A stretch of 64,000 nt of DNA from Enterobacteriaceae bacterium UBA5654 (GTDB taxonomy: Bacteria; Pseudomonadota; Gammaproteobacteria; Enterobacterales; Enterobacteriaceae). The position numbers were made by a program, and so were the translations under genes. The notes beneath the pieces are model-generated. The model made no database searches and was not told the DNA's origin. It was given only the letters and a program-made list of their open reading frames with translations. Each line of letters starts with the position of its first letter. Position 1 is the stretch's first letter. Shown piece after piece: positions 9,333 through 17,714 of the stretch. The stretch covers positions 138,950-202,949 of the forward strand of contig DIJC01000020.1 of NCBI GenBank assembly GCA_002421005.1, written 5' to 3'.

Positions 9333-9911
9333 TTAATGCGCGTTCTGTTTAACGAAGTCGTGAATGCTGGTGTCCTGCGCCATATCGGCGATGGTATCCG
9401 TCATTACGCTGTTAACAGCATCGGCAATATTTTTGTTGGAAGCCTGCAATGCGCCTTCAACGGAATAGTTAGCACGATAGTTTTTGGTCATCTTGTTGCC
9501 GTTTGCAGCGGTAGCAATGATGGCGATATCAGCTTTGGTAGAGATGTTGTAGCGCACGTTACCCTGGGAAACGTCTGCATACAGCTGATTGACGATGATT
9601 TGCAGATTGACCGCGCCGTTAGGCCCAATCATATAACCGCGTGCGGTCATTTGTTTTTCCAGCACTTCCTGAAGCAGGAAGCGGAGATCGCGGGAAGCGG
9701 TCAGGGTGACCTGCTGATTATCGCGGGTCACTTTTGCCAGTGCCTGGTCAGGACGCTGGTCGGCACCGTTGATGCTCACCGTGACACCCATCAGGCTGGG
9801 ATCCTGCTGCGGCAGGGCGATAGTCGGAGAAACGTCGATGGTGGTCGGCGGGGTGGCGCAGCCAGCCAGCATAAAGAGAGCCATCAATGGAAAGAGTAAT
9901 TTTTTAAACAT
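9333..9911 (-). CDS. yajG: YajG family lipoprotein
   Basis: Lipoprotein of 192 aa, the E. coli length. The signal peptide MFKKLLFPLMALFMLAGC ends in lipobox LAGC with Cys18 as the acylation site. The rest is a soluble domain (DUF/YajG family, Pfam lipoprotein_16) with no known enzymatic motif, probably periplasmic and anchored to the outer membrane. It is upstream of and co-oriented with ampG, and divergent from bolA. The function is unknown; the context suggests an envelope role only weakly. Confidence 0.93.
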   Translation of the reverse strand: MFKKLLFPLMALFMLAGCATPPTTIDVSPTIALPQQDPSLMGVTVSINGADQRPDQALAKVTRDNQQVTLTASRDLRFLLQEVLEKQMTARGYMIGPNGAVNLQIIVNQLYADVSQGNVRYNISTKADIAIIATAANGNKMTKNYRANYSVEGALQASNKNIADAVNSVMTDTIADMAQDTSIHDFVKQNAH

Positions 9912-10215
9912 TTTTGAGTTCTCAGCGCATGGTTTACTTTTAAGAGAAAAATTGTCGCCATCATAACATTGCTAACAATTAGGGGAAGTAGTTAGCGCAG
10001 CTAAATTCACCACGCTGTCCGTTTTCTGACCTCTTCCCCTGTTAACTTACAATTCCCGTGATAAATCAGCGCCCATTGACCGTTAACTTCAGCCCTTTGG
10101 CGCAAGAAAGAGGGCGAAGGCTAATTTTTTGTTGTCAAAATGTAATGAAAGCGGTAAAAGCGGCTACGATTTAAAGGGATGGGCGACATCTCAACGTTGT
10201 CGGAGGGGTAAATTC
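9912..10215. promoter_or_regulatory. Divergent yajG / bolA promoter region
   Basis: A 304-bp gap with no gene. The segment CGGCTACGA at 10161-10169 lies about 50 bp before bolA and resembles the gearbox -10 (CGGCTAGTA-like) of the growth-rate-dependent, sigma-S promoter bolA1p of E. coli. I could not place a matching gearbox -35, and I found no clear yajG promoter. Confidence 0.35.
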
Positions 10216-10533
10216 ATGATGATACGTGAACAAATAGAAGACAAATTAAGGGCAGCGTTCAATCCCGTTTTTCTCGAGGTTGTGGATGAAAGCTATCGCC
10301 ACAATGTGCCTGCTGGTTCAGAAAGTCATTTTAAAGTCGTTCTGGTCAGCGACTGTTTTACCGGTGAGCGGTTTTTACAACGTCATCGCATGATTTACGG
10401 CACGCTTAAGACAGAACTTGCCTCAACGGTACACGCGCTGGCGCTGCATACTTATACACACAAAGAGTGGGAAGGGTTGCAGGATACCCTCTTCGCGTCC
10501 CCTCCGTGTCGTGGTGCAGGCAGCATCGCCTAG
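10216..10533 (+). CDS. bolA: BolA family transcriptional/iron-related regulator
   Basis: Stationary-phase morphogene product (105 aa). BolA proteins have a class II KH-like fold, bind DNA and form [2Fe-2S] complexes with monothiol glutaredoxins. Conserved elements are VVDESYRHNVPAGSESHFKV and the His-containing segment HALALHTYTHKEWEG. The start MMIREQIEDKL at 10216 follows a CGGAGGGG ribosome site, whereas an upstream in-frame start at 10129 lies inside the promoter and is rejected. An own terminator follows. Confidence 0.96.
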   Translation: MMIREQIEDKLRAAFNPVFLEVVDESYRHNVPAGSESHFKVVLVSDCFTGERFLQRHRMIYGTLKTELASTVHALALHTYTHKEWEGLQDTLFASPPCRGAGSIA

Positions 10534-10588
10534 GAAATCCCATTTGCAACAGGCGGAACTTTTCCAGTATGTTGCTACTGAATATGTG

Positions 10589-10616
10589 AAAACGGCCTGC
10601 GGGCCGTTTTGTTTTG
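10589..10616 (+). terminator. Terminator of bolA
   Basis: The 7-bp stem AACGGCC/GGCCGTT (10591-10597, 10602-10608) has a 4-nt loop and is followed by TTGTTTTG. Confidence 0.85.
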
Positions 10617-10702
10617 CCTGAATTTTGCGCAAGATGTCCAGTATTCAGACAAAAATTAGCCGTGAATTGTGAAAAGTGCCGCCGTGCGCGCAATAACCGT
10701 TC

Positions 10703-10731
10703 TCGACTCATAAAAGTGATGCCGCTATAAT
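10703..10731 (+). promoter_or_regulatory. Candidate sigma-70 promoter of tig
   Basis: TCGACT (10703-10708) and a perfect TATAAT (10726-10731) are separated by 17 bp. The promoter lies in the 344-bp gap between bolA and tig and implies a 5' leader of about 140 nt. Confidence 0.65.
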
Positions 10732-10877
10732 GCGGCGTCTAATTTTTCGGAATGTCTTCGGGATGATTCTGACGCAGGGAATGGGTTTCTGATTCGAGAG
10801 AACATCCCGGTACTGTGAAACATAAATATGCTTCCAGGTAGAGTTGACCGAGCACTGTGATTTTTTGAGGTAACAAG

Positions 10878-12176
10878 ATGCAAGTTTCAGTTGAAACCAC
10901 TCAGGGCCTTGGCCGCCGCCTGACTATTACAATCGCTGCTGACAGCATCGAGACCGCTGTAAAAAGCGAGCTGGTCAACGTTGCGAAGAAAGTACGTATT
11001 GACGGCTTCCGTAAGGGTAAAGTACCGATGAACGTCGTGGCTCAGCGTTATGGCGCTTCTGTTCGCCAGGACGTGCTGGGCGACCTGATGAGCCGTAACT
11101 TTGTTGACGCGATCATCCAGGAAAAAATCAATCCGGCCGGTGCGCCGAACTATATTCCGGGCGAATATAAACTGGGCGAAGACTTCACCTACTCCGTAGA
11201 GTTCGAAGTTTACCCGGAAGTTGAGCTGAAAGGTCTGGAAACCATCGAAGTTGAAAAACCGGTTGTTGAAGTGACCGACGCTGACGTTGACACTATGCTC
11301 GACACCCTGCGCAAGCAGCAGGCCACCTGGTCTGATAAAGACGGCGCGGTAGAAGAAGAAGATCGCGTGACCGTTGACTTTACCGGTTCCGTAGACGGTG
11401 AAGAATTCGAAGGCGGCAAAGCCTCTGACTTCGTTCTGGCAATGGGCCAGGGCCGCATGATCCCGGGCTTTGAAGACGGCATCAAAGGCCACAAAGCGGG
11501 CGAAGAATTCACTATCGACGTGACCTTCCCGGAAGAATACCACGCTGAAAACCTGAAAGGTAAAGCGGCGAAATTCGTTATCAACCTGAAAAAAGTTGAA
11601 CAGCGCGAGCTGCCGGAACTGACCGAAGAATTCATCAAACGTTTCGGCGTTGAGGATGGTTCTACCGAAGGTCTGCGTGCTGAAGTGCGTAAAAACATGG
11701 AGCGCGAGCTGAAAGGCGCGGTCCGTAACCGCATCAAAACTCAGGCTATCGAAGGCCTGGTGAAAGCGAACGAAATCGACGTTCCTGCTGCCCTGATCGA
11801 CAGCGAAATCGACGTGCTGCGCCGTCAGGCCGCACAGCGTTTCGGTGGCAACGAGAAACAGGCTCTGGAACTGCCGCGTGAACTGTTCGAAGAGCAGGCA
11901 AAACGCCGCGTTGTCGTGGGTCTGCTGCTGGGCGAAGTGATTCGTACCAACGAGCTGAAAGCTGACGAAGATCGCGTAAAAGGTCTGATCGAAGAAATGG
12001 CTTCCGCCTACGAAGATCCGTCAGAAGTGATCGAGTTCTACAGCAAAAATAAAGAACTGATGGACAACATGCGTAATGTTGCTCTGGAAGAACAGGCTGT
12101 TGAAACCGTTCTGGCGAAAGCTAAAGTCACTGAAAAAGCCACTAACTTCAGCGAACTGATGAACCAGCAGGCGTAA
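10878..12176 (+). CDS. tig: Trigger factor, ribosome-bound chaperone
   Basis: Chaperone of nascent chains, 432 aa as in E. coli. The N-terminal ribosome-docking domain has the signature GFRKGKVP (around residues 43-50). The middle FKBP-type peptidyl-prolyl isomerase domain (about 150-245) contains VTVDFTGSVDGEEFEGGKA. The C-terminal helical arm domain follows. A GAGGT ribosome site precedes the ATG. The gene is followed by a strong terminator and then clpP-clpX-lon, the usual protein-quality-control neighbourhood. Confidence 0.98.
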   Translation: MQVSVETTQGLGRRLTITIAADSIETAVKSELVNVAKKVRIDGFRKGKVPMNVVAQRYGASVRQDVLGDLMSRNFVDAIIQEKINPAGAPNYIPGEYKLGEDFTYSVEFEVYPEVELKGLETIEVEKPVVEVTDADVDTMLDTLRKQQATWSDKDGAVEEEDRVTVDFTGSVDGEEFEGGKASDFVLAMGQGRMIPGFEDGIKGHKAGEEFTIDVTFPEEYHAENLKGKAAKFVINLKKVEQRELPELTEEFIKRFGVEDGSTEGLRAEVRKNMERELKGAVRNRIKTQAIEGLVKANEIDVPAALIDSEIDVLRRQAAQRFGGNEKQALELPRELFEEQAKRRVVVGLLLGEVIRTNELKADEDRVKGLIEEMASAYEDPSEVIEFYSKNKELMDNMRNVALEEQAVETVLAKAKVTEKATNFSELMNQQA

Positions 12177-12210
12177 TTTTCACCGCCTTTTGTTCGAAGT
12201 TTGTACAAAA

Positions 12211-12241
12211 GCCCGTCACCCTCCGGTGGCGGGTTTTTTTT
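12211..12241 (+). terminator. Terminator of tig
   Basis: 9-bp stem CCCGTCACC/GGTGGCGGG (12212-12220, 12225-12233) with one T-G pair, a CTCC loop and a run of eight T. Confidence 0.9.
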
Positions 12242-12313
12242 GCCAGCGTTAATGCTCTGAAAGAGTGCCAAAACGGTATTTCAGTGTTAGCGTAACAGCA
12301 AAAGATTGTTATG

Positions 12314-12342
12314 CTTGAACCAGGGGGATGTCGACCCCATAA
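12314..12342 (+). promoter_or_regulatory. Sigma-32 heat-shock promoter of clpP
   Basis: CTTGAAC (12314-12320), 14 bp, then CCCCATAA (12335-12342) fits the RpoH consensus. A separate TATAAT at 12413-12418 may give a vegetative start nearer the gene. Confidence 0.8.
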
Positions 12343-12471
12343 AGGGGAGACACGGTTAAAATTCTGTCTGATCGAGCGCCTCTAATGGTGAGGCAGCCTG
12401 AGGGATGAAGTGTATAATCCGTCTACAAGGTAACAATCGGCAGCTTTTTCAAATATATCCAGGAGACGGAA

Positions 12472-13095
12472 ATGTCATACAGTGGCGAACGAGATAATTT
12501 TGCACCGCACATGGCCCTGGTGCCAATGGTCATTGAGCAGACCTCACGCGGCGAACGTTCTTTTGATATCTACTCCCGTCTGCTTAAAGAACGCGTCATT
12601 TTTATGACCGGCCAGGTTGAAGACCACATGGCAAACCTGATCGTCGCGCAAATGCTGTTTCTGGAAGCGGAAAACCCGGAAAAAGATATTTACCTGTACA
12701 TTAACTCACCGGGTGGGGTGATCACTGCCGGGATGTCCATCTACGACACCATGCAGTTCATCAAACCCGACGTTAGCACCATTTGTATGGGCCAGGCTGC
12801 GTCAATGGGCGCGTTCCTGCTGACCGCAGGCGCAAAAGGCAAGCGTTTCTGCCTGCCCAACTCTCGTGTGATGATCCACCAGCCGCTGGGCGGTTATCAG
12901 GGTCAGGCTACGGATATCGAAATCCATGCGCGTGAAATCCTGAAAGTGAAAGGGCGCATGAATGAACTTATGGCACATCATACGGGTCAATCACTTGAGC
13001 AGATCGAACGTGATACCGAGCGCGATCGCTTCCTCGCTGCTTCTGAAGCAGTTGAATACGGTCTGGTAGACTCTATTTTGACCCAACGTAATTGA
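12472..13095 (+). CDS. clpP: ATP-dependent Clp protease proteolytic subunit
   Basis: Serine protease, 207 aa, which forms the 14-subunit chamber used by ClpX and ClpA. The N-terminal 14 residues ending in APHM are the autoprocessed propeptide. Ser111 lies in GQAASMGAFLL and His136 in MIHQPLGG; the Asp of the triad is expected near 185. The ribosome site AGGAGA precedes the ATG. It is co-oriented with clpX, 129 bp downstream. Confidence 0.98.
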   Translation: MSYSGERDNFAPHMALVPMVIEQTSRGERSFDIYSRLLKERVIFMTGQVEDHMANLIVAQMLFLEAENPEKDIYLYINSPGGVITAGMSIYDTMQFIKPDVSTICMGQAASMGAFLLTAGAKGKRFCLPNSRVMIHQPLGGYQGQATDIEIHAREILKVKGRMNELMAHHTGQSLEQIERDTERDRFLAASEAVEYGLVDSILTQRN

Positions 13096-13111
13096 TGCCC
13101 AGGCAGTAAGT

Positions 13112-13140
13112 GTGCCGCTATACTATAGCTACGGCGGCAC
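13112..13140 (+). other. Inverted repeat between clpP and clpX
   Basis: GTGCCGC (13112-13118) and GCGGCAC (13134-13140) flank 15 bp that contain TATACT. There is no U-tract. It could be an mRNA-processing or attenuation hairpin setting the clpP:clpX ratio, or it could overlap a clpX promoter. Confidence 0.45.
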
Positions 13141-13224
13141 AACGCTTGCGAAGCGGCTTGCGCTTAAGAATGGCATTTGCGTCGTGATGTGCGGCACAAA
13201 GAACTTAAAAAGAGGTTTTTACTC

Positions 13225-14499
13225 ATGACAGATAAACGCAAAGATGGATCGGGCAAACTGTTGTACTGCTCTTTTTGCGGCAAAAGCCAGCACGAAGTGC
13301 GTAAACTGATTGCCGGACCGTCGGTGTATATCTGCGACGAATGTGTCGACCTGTGTAACGATATCATTCGCGAAGAGATCAAAGAGGTGGCACCGCATCG
13401 CGAACGTAGCGCATTGCCGTCGCCGCACGAAATTCGCCATCACCTGGACGATTACGTTATCGGCCAGGAGCAGGCTAAAAAAGTGCTGGCGGTTGCGGTA
13501 TACAACCACTACAAACGTCTGCGTAACGGCGACACCAGTAACGGCGTAGAGCTGGGTAAAAGTAACATCCTGCTCATCGGCCCGACCGGTTCCGGTAAAA
13601 CTCTGCTGGCAGAAACGCTCGCGCGCTTGCTGGATGTTCCGTTCACCATGGCTGACGCCACGACGCTGACCGAAGCCGGTTATGTGGGTGAAGACGTTGA
13701 AAACATCATCCAGAAGCTGCTGCAAAAATGCGACTACGACGTGCAGAAAGCCCAGCGCGGCATCGTTTACATCGATGAAATCGACAAAATCTCGCGTAAA
13801 TCAGACAACCCGTCCATTACGCGTGACGTGTCCGGTGAAGGCGTACAGCAGGCGCTGCTGAAGCTGATCGAAGGGACAGTTGCTGCCGTTCCGCCGCAGG
13901 GTGGTCGTAAGCATCCGCAGCAGGAATTCTTGCAGGTTGATACCTCCAAAATTCTGTTTATCTGCGGCGGCGCGTTTGCCGGTCTGGATAAAGTCATTTC
14001 TCACCGCGTTGAAACCGGCTCCGGCATTGGTTTTGGTGCGACGGTGAAAGCGCAGTCTGATAAAGCGAGCGAAGGCGAACTGCTGGCGCAGGTAGAGCCG
14101 GAAGATTTGATCAAATTTGGTCTGATCCCGGAATTCATCGGTCGTCTCCCGGTCGTTGCGACCTTGAGCGAGCTGAGCGAAGAAGCGCTGATCCAGATCC
14201 TCAAAGAGCCTAAAAACGCGCTGACGAAGCAGTATCAGGCGCTGTTTAATCTGGAAGGCGTTGAGCTGGAGTTCCGTGACGAAGCGCTGGATGCTATCGC
14301 GAAAAAAGCGATGGCGCGTAAAACCGGTGCGCGTGGTCTGCGTTCTATCGTTGAAGCGGCGCTGCTTGATACCATGTACGATCTTCCCTCTCAGGAAGAA
14401 GTCGAAAAAGTGGTTATTGACGAGTCGGTTATCAACGGTCAAAGCAAACCGCTGCTTATCTATGGCACGCCTGAAGCACAGCAGGCATCTGGCGAATAA
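13225..14499 (+). CDS. clpX: ATP-dependent Clp protease ATP-binding subunit ClpX
   Basis: AAA+ unfoldase of 424 aa that feeds substrates to ClpP. The N-terminal zinc-binding domain has Cys15, Cys18, Cys37 and Cys40. Walker A is GPTGSGKT, Walker B is IVYIDEIDKI and the substrate-gripping pore loop is GYVG; sensor motifs are present. The family start MTDKRKDGSGK at 13225 follows an AGAGG site. The frame is open 16 codons upstream but that extension is not conserved. Confidence 0.98.
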   Translation: MTDKRKDGSGKLLYCSFCGKSQHEVRKLIAGPSVYICDECVDLCNDIIREEIKEVAPHRERSALPSPHEIRHHLDDYVIGQEQAKKVLAVAVYNHYKRLRNGDTSNGVELGKSNILLIGPTGSGKTLLAETLARLLDVPFTMADATTLTEAGYVGEDVENIIQKLLQKCDYDVQKAQRGIVYIDEIDKISRKSDNPSITRDVSGEGVQQALLKLIEGTVAAVPPQGGRKHPQQEFLQVDTSKILFICGGAFAGLDKVISHRVETGSGIGFGATVKAQSDKASEGELLAQVEPEDLIKFGLIPEFIGRLPVVATLSELSEEALIQILKEPKNALTKQYQALFNLEGVELEFRDEALDAIAKKAMARKTGARGLRSIVEAALLDTMYDLPSQEEVEKVVIDESVINGQSKPLLIYGTPEAQQASGE

Positions 14500-14527
14500 T
14501 TAGCCAATCCATACAATCAGTTAATCA

Positions 14528-14560
14528 AAAAGGGGGGATTTTATCTCCCCTTTTATTTTT
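14528..14560 (+). terminator. Terminator of clpX
   Basis: An AAAGGGG/CCCCTTTT stem around a roughly 10-nt AT-rich loop, followed by TTTATTTTT. Confidence 0.85.
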
Positions 14561-14573
14561 CCTTCAAACATAG

Positions 14574-14602
14574 CGTTGAATGTATGGGAATCATCCCCAT
14601 AT
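14574..14602 (+). promoter_or_regulatory. Sigma-32 heat-shock promoter of lon
   Basis: CGTTGAA (14574-14580), 14 bp, then CCCCATAT (14595-14602). It closely matches the E. coli lon heat-shock promoter layout. Confidence 0.8.
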
Positions 14603-14683
14603 ACTGAATCACATGTTAAAGATGCATGAAGCAAAGTCATGCCATCTGATTACCTGGCGGACACTAAACTAAGAGAGAGCTCT

Positions 14684-17038
14684 ATGAATCCTGAGCGTTC
14701 TGAACGCATTGAAATCCCCGTATTGCCGTTGCGCGATGTGGTGGTTTATCCGCACATGGTCATACCCTTATTTGTAGGGCGGGAGAAGTCTATCCGTTGC
14801 CTCGAAGCCGCCATGGATCATGATAAAAAAATCATGCTGGTCGCGCAGAAAGAAGCATCAACGGATGAGCCGGGTGTTAACGATCTTTTCACCGTCGGGA
14901 CCGTGGCCTCTATTTTGCAAATGCTGAAGCTGCCTGACGGCACGGTCAAAGTGCTGGTAGAAGGGTTGCAGCGTGCGCGTATCACCGCGTTATCTGACGA
15001 TGGTGAGCACTTCTCCGCGAAGGCCGAATACCTTGAGTCGCCCGCGATGGACGAGCGCGAGCAGGAAGTGCTGGTACGCACCGCAATTGGGCAGTTTGAA
15101 GGCTATATCAAGCTGAACAAAAAAATTCCCCCGGAAGTGCTGACTTCACTGAACAGCATTGACGACCCGGCACGTCTGGCGGACACCATTGCCGCACACA
15201 TGCCGTTAAAACTGGCCGATAAACAATCCGTGCTGGAGATGTTCGACGTTAATGAGCGTCTGGAATATCTGATGGCGATGATGGAATCGGAAATCGATCT
15301 GCTTCAGGTTGAGAAACGTATTCGCAACCGCGTCAAAAAGCAGATGGAAAAATCACAGCGTGAGTATTATCTGAATGAGCAAATGAAAGCCATTCAGAAA
15401 GAACTCGGTGAAATGGATGACGCGCCGGACGAAAACGAAGCGCTGAAACGCAAAATCGACGCGGCGAAAATGCCGAAAGAGGCAAAAGAAAAAACCGAGG
15501 CCGAACTGCAAAAGCTGAAGATGATGTCGCCGATGTCAGCGGAAGCTACCGTAGTGCGCGGTTATATCGACTGGATGGTGCAGGTTCCGTGGAATGCGCG
15601 TAGCAAGGTCAAAAAAGACCTGCGTCAGGCGCAGGAAATCCTCGATACCGACCACTATGGCCTGGAGCGCGTCAAAGACCGCATCCTTGAGTACCTCGCG
15701 GTACAAAGCCGTATGAACAAGCTGAAAGGGCCGATTCTGTGCCTGGTCGGGCCGCCGGGGGTGGGTAAAACCTCGCTGGGCCAGTCCATCGCCAGAGCCA
15801 CCGGACGTAAATACATCCGTATGGCGCTGGGTGGCGTGCGCGATGAAGCGGAAATCCGTGGTCACCGCCGCACGTATATCGGCTCCATGCCGGGCAAACT
15901 GATTCAGAAAATGGCGAAAGTGGGCGTTAAAAACCCGCTATTCCTGCTGGATGAGATCGACAAAATGTCCTCGGATATGCGCGGCGATCCGGCTTCTGCG
16001 CTGCTGGAAGTACTTGATCCTGAACAGAACGTGGCGTTCAGCGACCACTATCTGGAAGTGGACTACGATCTGAGCGACGTGATGTTTGTGGCGACCTCCA
16101 ACTCCATGAACATTCCGGCACCGCTGCTCGATCGTATGGAAGTGATCCGTCTGTCCGGCTATACCGAAGACGAAAAGCTGAACATCGCCAAGCGTCACCT
16201 GCTGCCGAAGCAGATCGAGCGCAACGCCCTGAAAAGCAGCGAAATTACGGTTGATGACAGCGCTATCGTCGGCATCATTCGTTACTACACCCGTGAAGCG
16301 GGCGTGCGTAGCCTGGAGCGTGAAATCTCCAAGCTGTGCCGGAAAGCGGTTAAGCAGTTGCTGCTGGATAAATCGCTGAAGCACATTGAGATCAACGGTG
16401 AAAACCTGAAAGATTTCCTCGGCGTACAGCGCTTTGACTACGGCCGCGCGGATAACGAAAACCGCGTCGGTCAGGTCACCGGGCTGGCATGGACCGAAGT
16501 GGGCGGCGATCTGCTGACCATTGAAACGGCCTGCGTGCCGGGTAAAGGCAAGCTCACCTACACCGGTTCGCTCGGCGAAGTGATGCAGGAATCCATCCAG
16601 GCAGCGCTGACTGTGGTGCGCGCGCGTGCAGAGAAGCTCGGCATTAACGGCGACTTCTACGAAAAACGCGACATCCACGTTCACGTTCCGGAAGGGGCCA
16701 CGCCGAAAGACGGTCCGAGTGCCGGTATTGCCATGTGTACCGCGCTGGTTTCCTGTCTGACGGGCAACCCGGTGCGTGCCGACGTTGCTATGACCGGTGA
16801 AATCACCCTGCGTGGTCTGGTGCTGCCGATTGGCGGTCTGAAAGAAAAACTGCTGGCGGCGCATCGCGGCGGTATTAAAACCGTGCTGATCCCTTATGAA
16901 AATAAGCGCGATCTGGAAGAGATCCCGGATAATGTCATCGCCGATCTGGAGATCCACCCGGTTAAGCGTATTGAGGAAGTTCTGACTCTTGCGCTGCAAA
17001 ACGAACCGAGCGGAATGCAGGTTGTAAGCGCAAAATAG
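14684..17038 (+). CDS. lon: ATP-dependent protease La (Lon)
   Basis: Hexameric cytosolic protease, 784 aa as in E. coli. Its substrates include misfolded proteins and regulators such as SulA, RcsA and antitoxins. The substrate-recognition domain occupies about residues 1-310. Walker A is GPPGVGKT (about 356-363) and Walker B is LFLLDEIDKM. The C-terminal protease domain has catalytic Ser in KDGPSAGIAM (about 679) and Lys in GGLKEKLLAA (about 722). The start MNPERSERIEIP at 14684 is chosen by family conservation. It is followed by hupB, as in E. coli. Confidence 0.98.
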   Translation: MNPERSERIEIPVLPLRDVVVYPHMVIPLFVGREKSIRCLEAAMDHDKKIMLVAQKEASTDEPGVNDLFTVGTVASILQMLKLPDGTVKVLVEGLQRARITALSDDGEHFSAKAEYLESPAMDEREQEVLVRTAIGQFEGYIKLNKKIPPEVLTSLNSIDDPARLADTIAAHMPLKLADKQSVLEMFDVNERLEYLMAMMESEIDLLQVEKRIRNRVKKQMEKSQREYYLNEQMKAIQKELGEMDDAPDENEALKRKIDAAKMPKEAKEKTEAELQKLKMMSPMSAEATVVRGYIDWMVQVPWNARSKVKKDLRQAQEILDTDHYGLERVKDRILEYLAVQSRMNKLKGPILCLVGPPGVGKTSLGQSIARATGRKYIRMALGGVRDEAEIRGHRRTYIGSMPGKLIQKMAKVGVKNPLFLLDEIDKMSSDMRGDPASALLEVLDPEQNVAFSDHYLEVDYDLSDVMFVATSNSMNIPAPLLDRMEVIRLSGYTEDEKLNIAKRHLLPKQIERNALKSSEITVDDSAIVGIIRYYTREAGVRSLEREISKLCRKAVKQLLLDKSLKHIEINGENLKDFLGVQRFDYGRADNENRVGQVTGLAWTEVGGDLLTIETACVPGKGKLTYTGSLGEVMQESIQAALTVVRARAEKLGINGDFYEKRDIHVHVPEGATPKDGPSAGIAMCTALVSCLTGNPVRADVAMTGEITLRGLVLPIGGLKEKLLAAHRGGIKTVLIPYENKRDLEEIPDNVIADLEIHPVKRIEEVLTLALQNEPSGMQVVSAK

Positions 17039-17070
17039 TGACCTCGCGCAAAGAGCGTTAATAAAAACAG

Positions 17071-17107
17071 GGCTGGCAGGTGAATTCTTACTTGCCAGCC
17101 TTTTTTT
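17071..17107 (+). terminator. Terminator of lon
   Basis: GGCTGGCAGG and the matching CTTGCCAGCC arms (17071-17080, 17091-17100), followed by seven T. Confidence 0.9.
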
Positions 17108-17248
17108 GTATAGCTAATTTAGATTGCTGGTCTGGTATGTCATCGGCAACTGGTGTTGTAAGGGCATGTCAGTCCTGTTATAACTGCTGCGCGGTCGTAC
17201 CATGAAGGATTCAGGTACGATATAAATTATAAAGAGAGGAAGAGAACA

Positions 17249-17521
17249 GTGAATAAATCTCAACTGATAGATAAAATTGCTGCAGGGGCTGATATCTCTA
17301 AAGCTGCGGCTGGACGTGCGTTAGATGCTTTAATTGCTTCAGTAACAGAATCTCTGCAGGCCGGAGATGACGTTGCGCTGGTAGGTTTTGGTACTTTTGC
17401 TGTGAAAGAGCGTGCTGCCCGTACTGGTCGCAACCCGCAAACAGGTAAAGAGATCACCATCGCTGCCGCTAAAGTCCCGGGTTTCCGTGCGGGTAAAGCG
17501 CTGAAAGACGCAGTAAACTGA
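17249..17521 (+). CDS. hupB: DNA-binding protein HU-beta
   Basis: Nucleoid-associated protein of 90 aa that bends DNA non-specifically as HU-alpha/beta or beta/beta dimers. The signature GFGTFAVKERAARTGRNPQTG forms the beta-arm region, with the conserved Pro that intercalates DNA. Translation starts at GTG (17249), as in E. coli, after an AGAGAGGAAG ribosome site. The 140-bp leader region contains several -10-like elements (for example TATAAC near 17178 and TATAAA at 17221), consistent with the multiple hupB promoters known in E. coli. Confidence 0.98.
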   Translation: MNKSQLIDKIAAGADISKAAAGRALDALIASVTESLQAGDDVALVGFGTFAVKERAARTGRNPQTGKEITIAAAKVPGFRAGKALKDAVN

Positions 17522-17555
17522 TCGTTTCCCACAAGGGAAGGTGACACAGTACGAG

Positions 17556-17583
17556 GGCGCATCATTTGATGTGCCTTTTTTAT
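17556..17583 (+). terminator. Terminator of hupB
   Basis: GGCGCATCA and TGATGTGCC arms separated by TT (17556-17575), then TTTTTTAT. Confidence 0.85.
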
Positions 17584-17714
17584 TTGTGAGACGGGTTTTC
17601 TGCTTTTGCTGCTGACAACGCCCCCGTTTTCTTGTCACAATACCTCCTTACGTGCAGGGTTCGTGTTATGCTGCGCGACGTATAAAGTCATCTACAGCGG
17701 AGTGTTGTTACACC

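Noticed and set aside
15938..16999. 353-codon minus-strand ORF opposite lon
   Set aside because: Shadow frame of a highly conserved gene; low-complexity Phe/His/Arg content.
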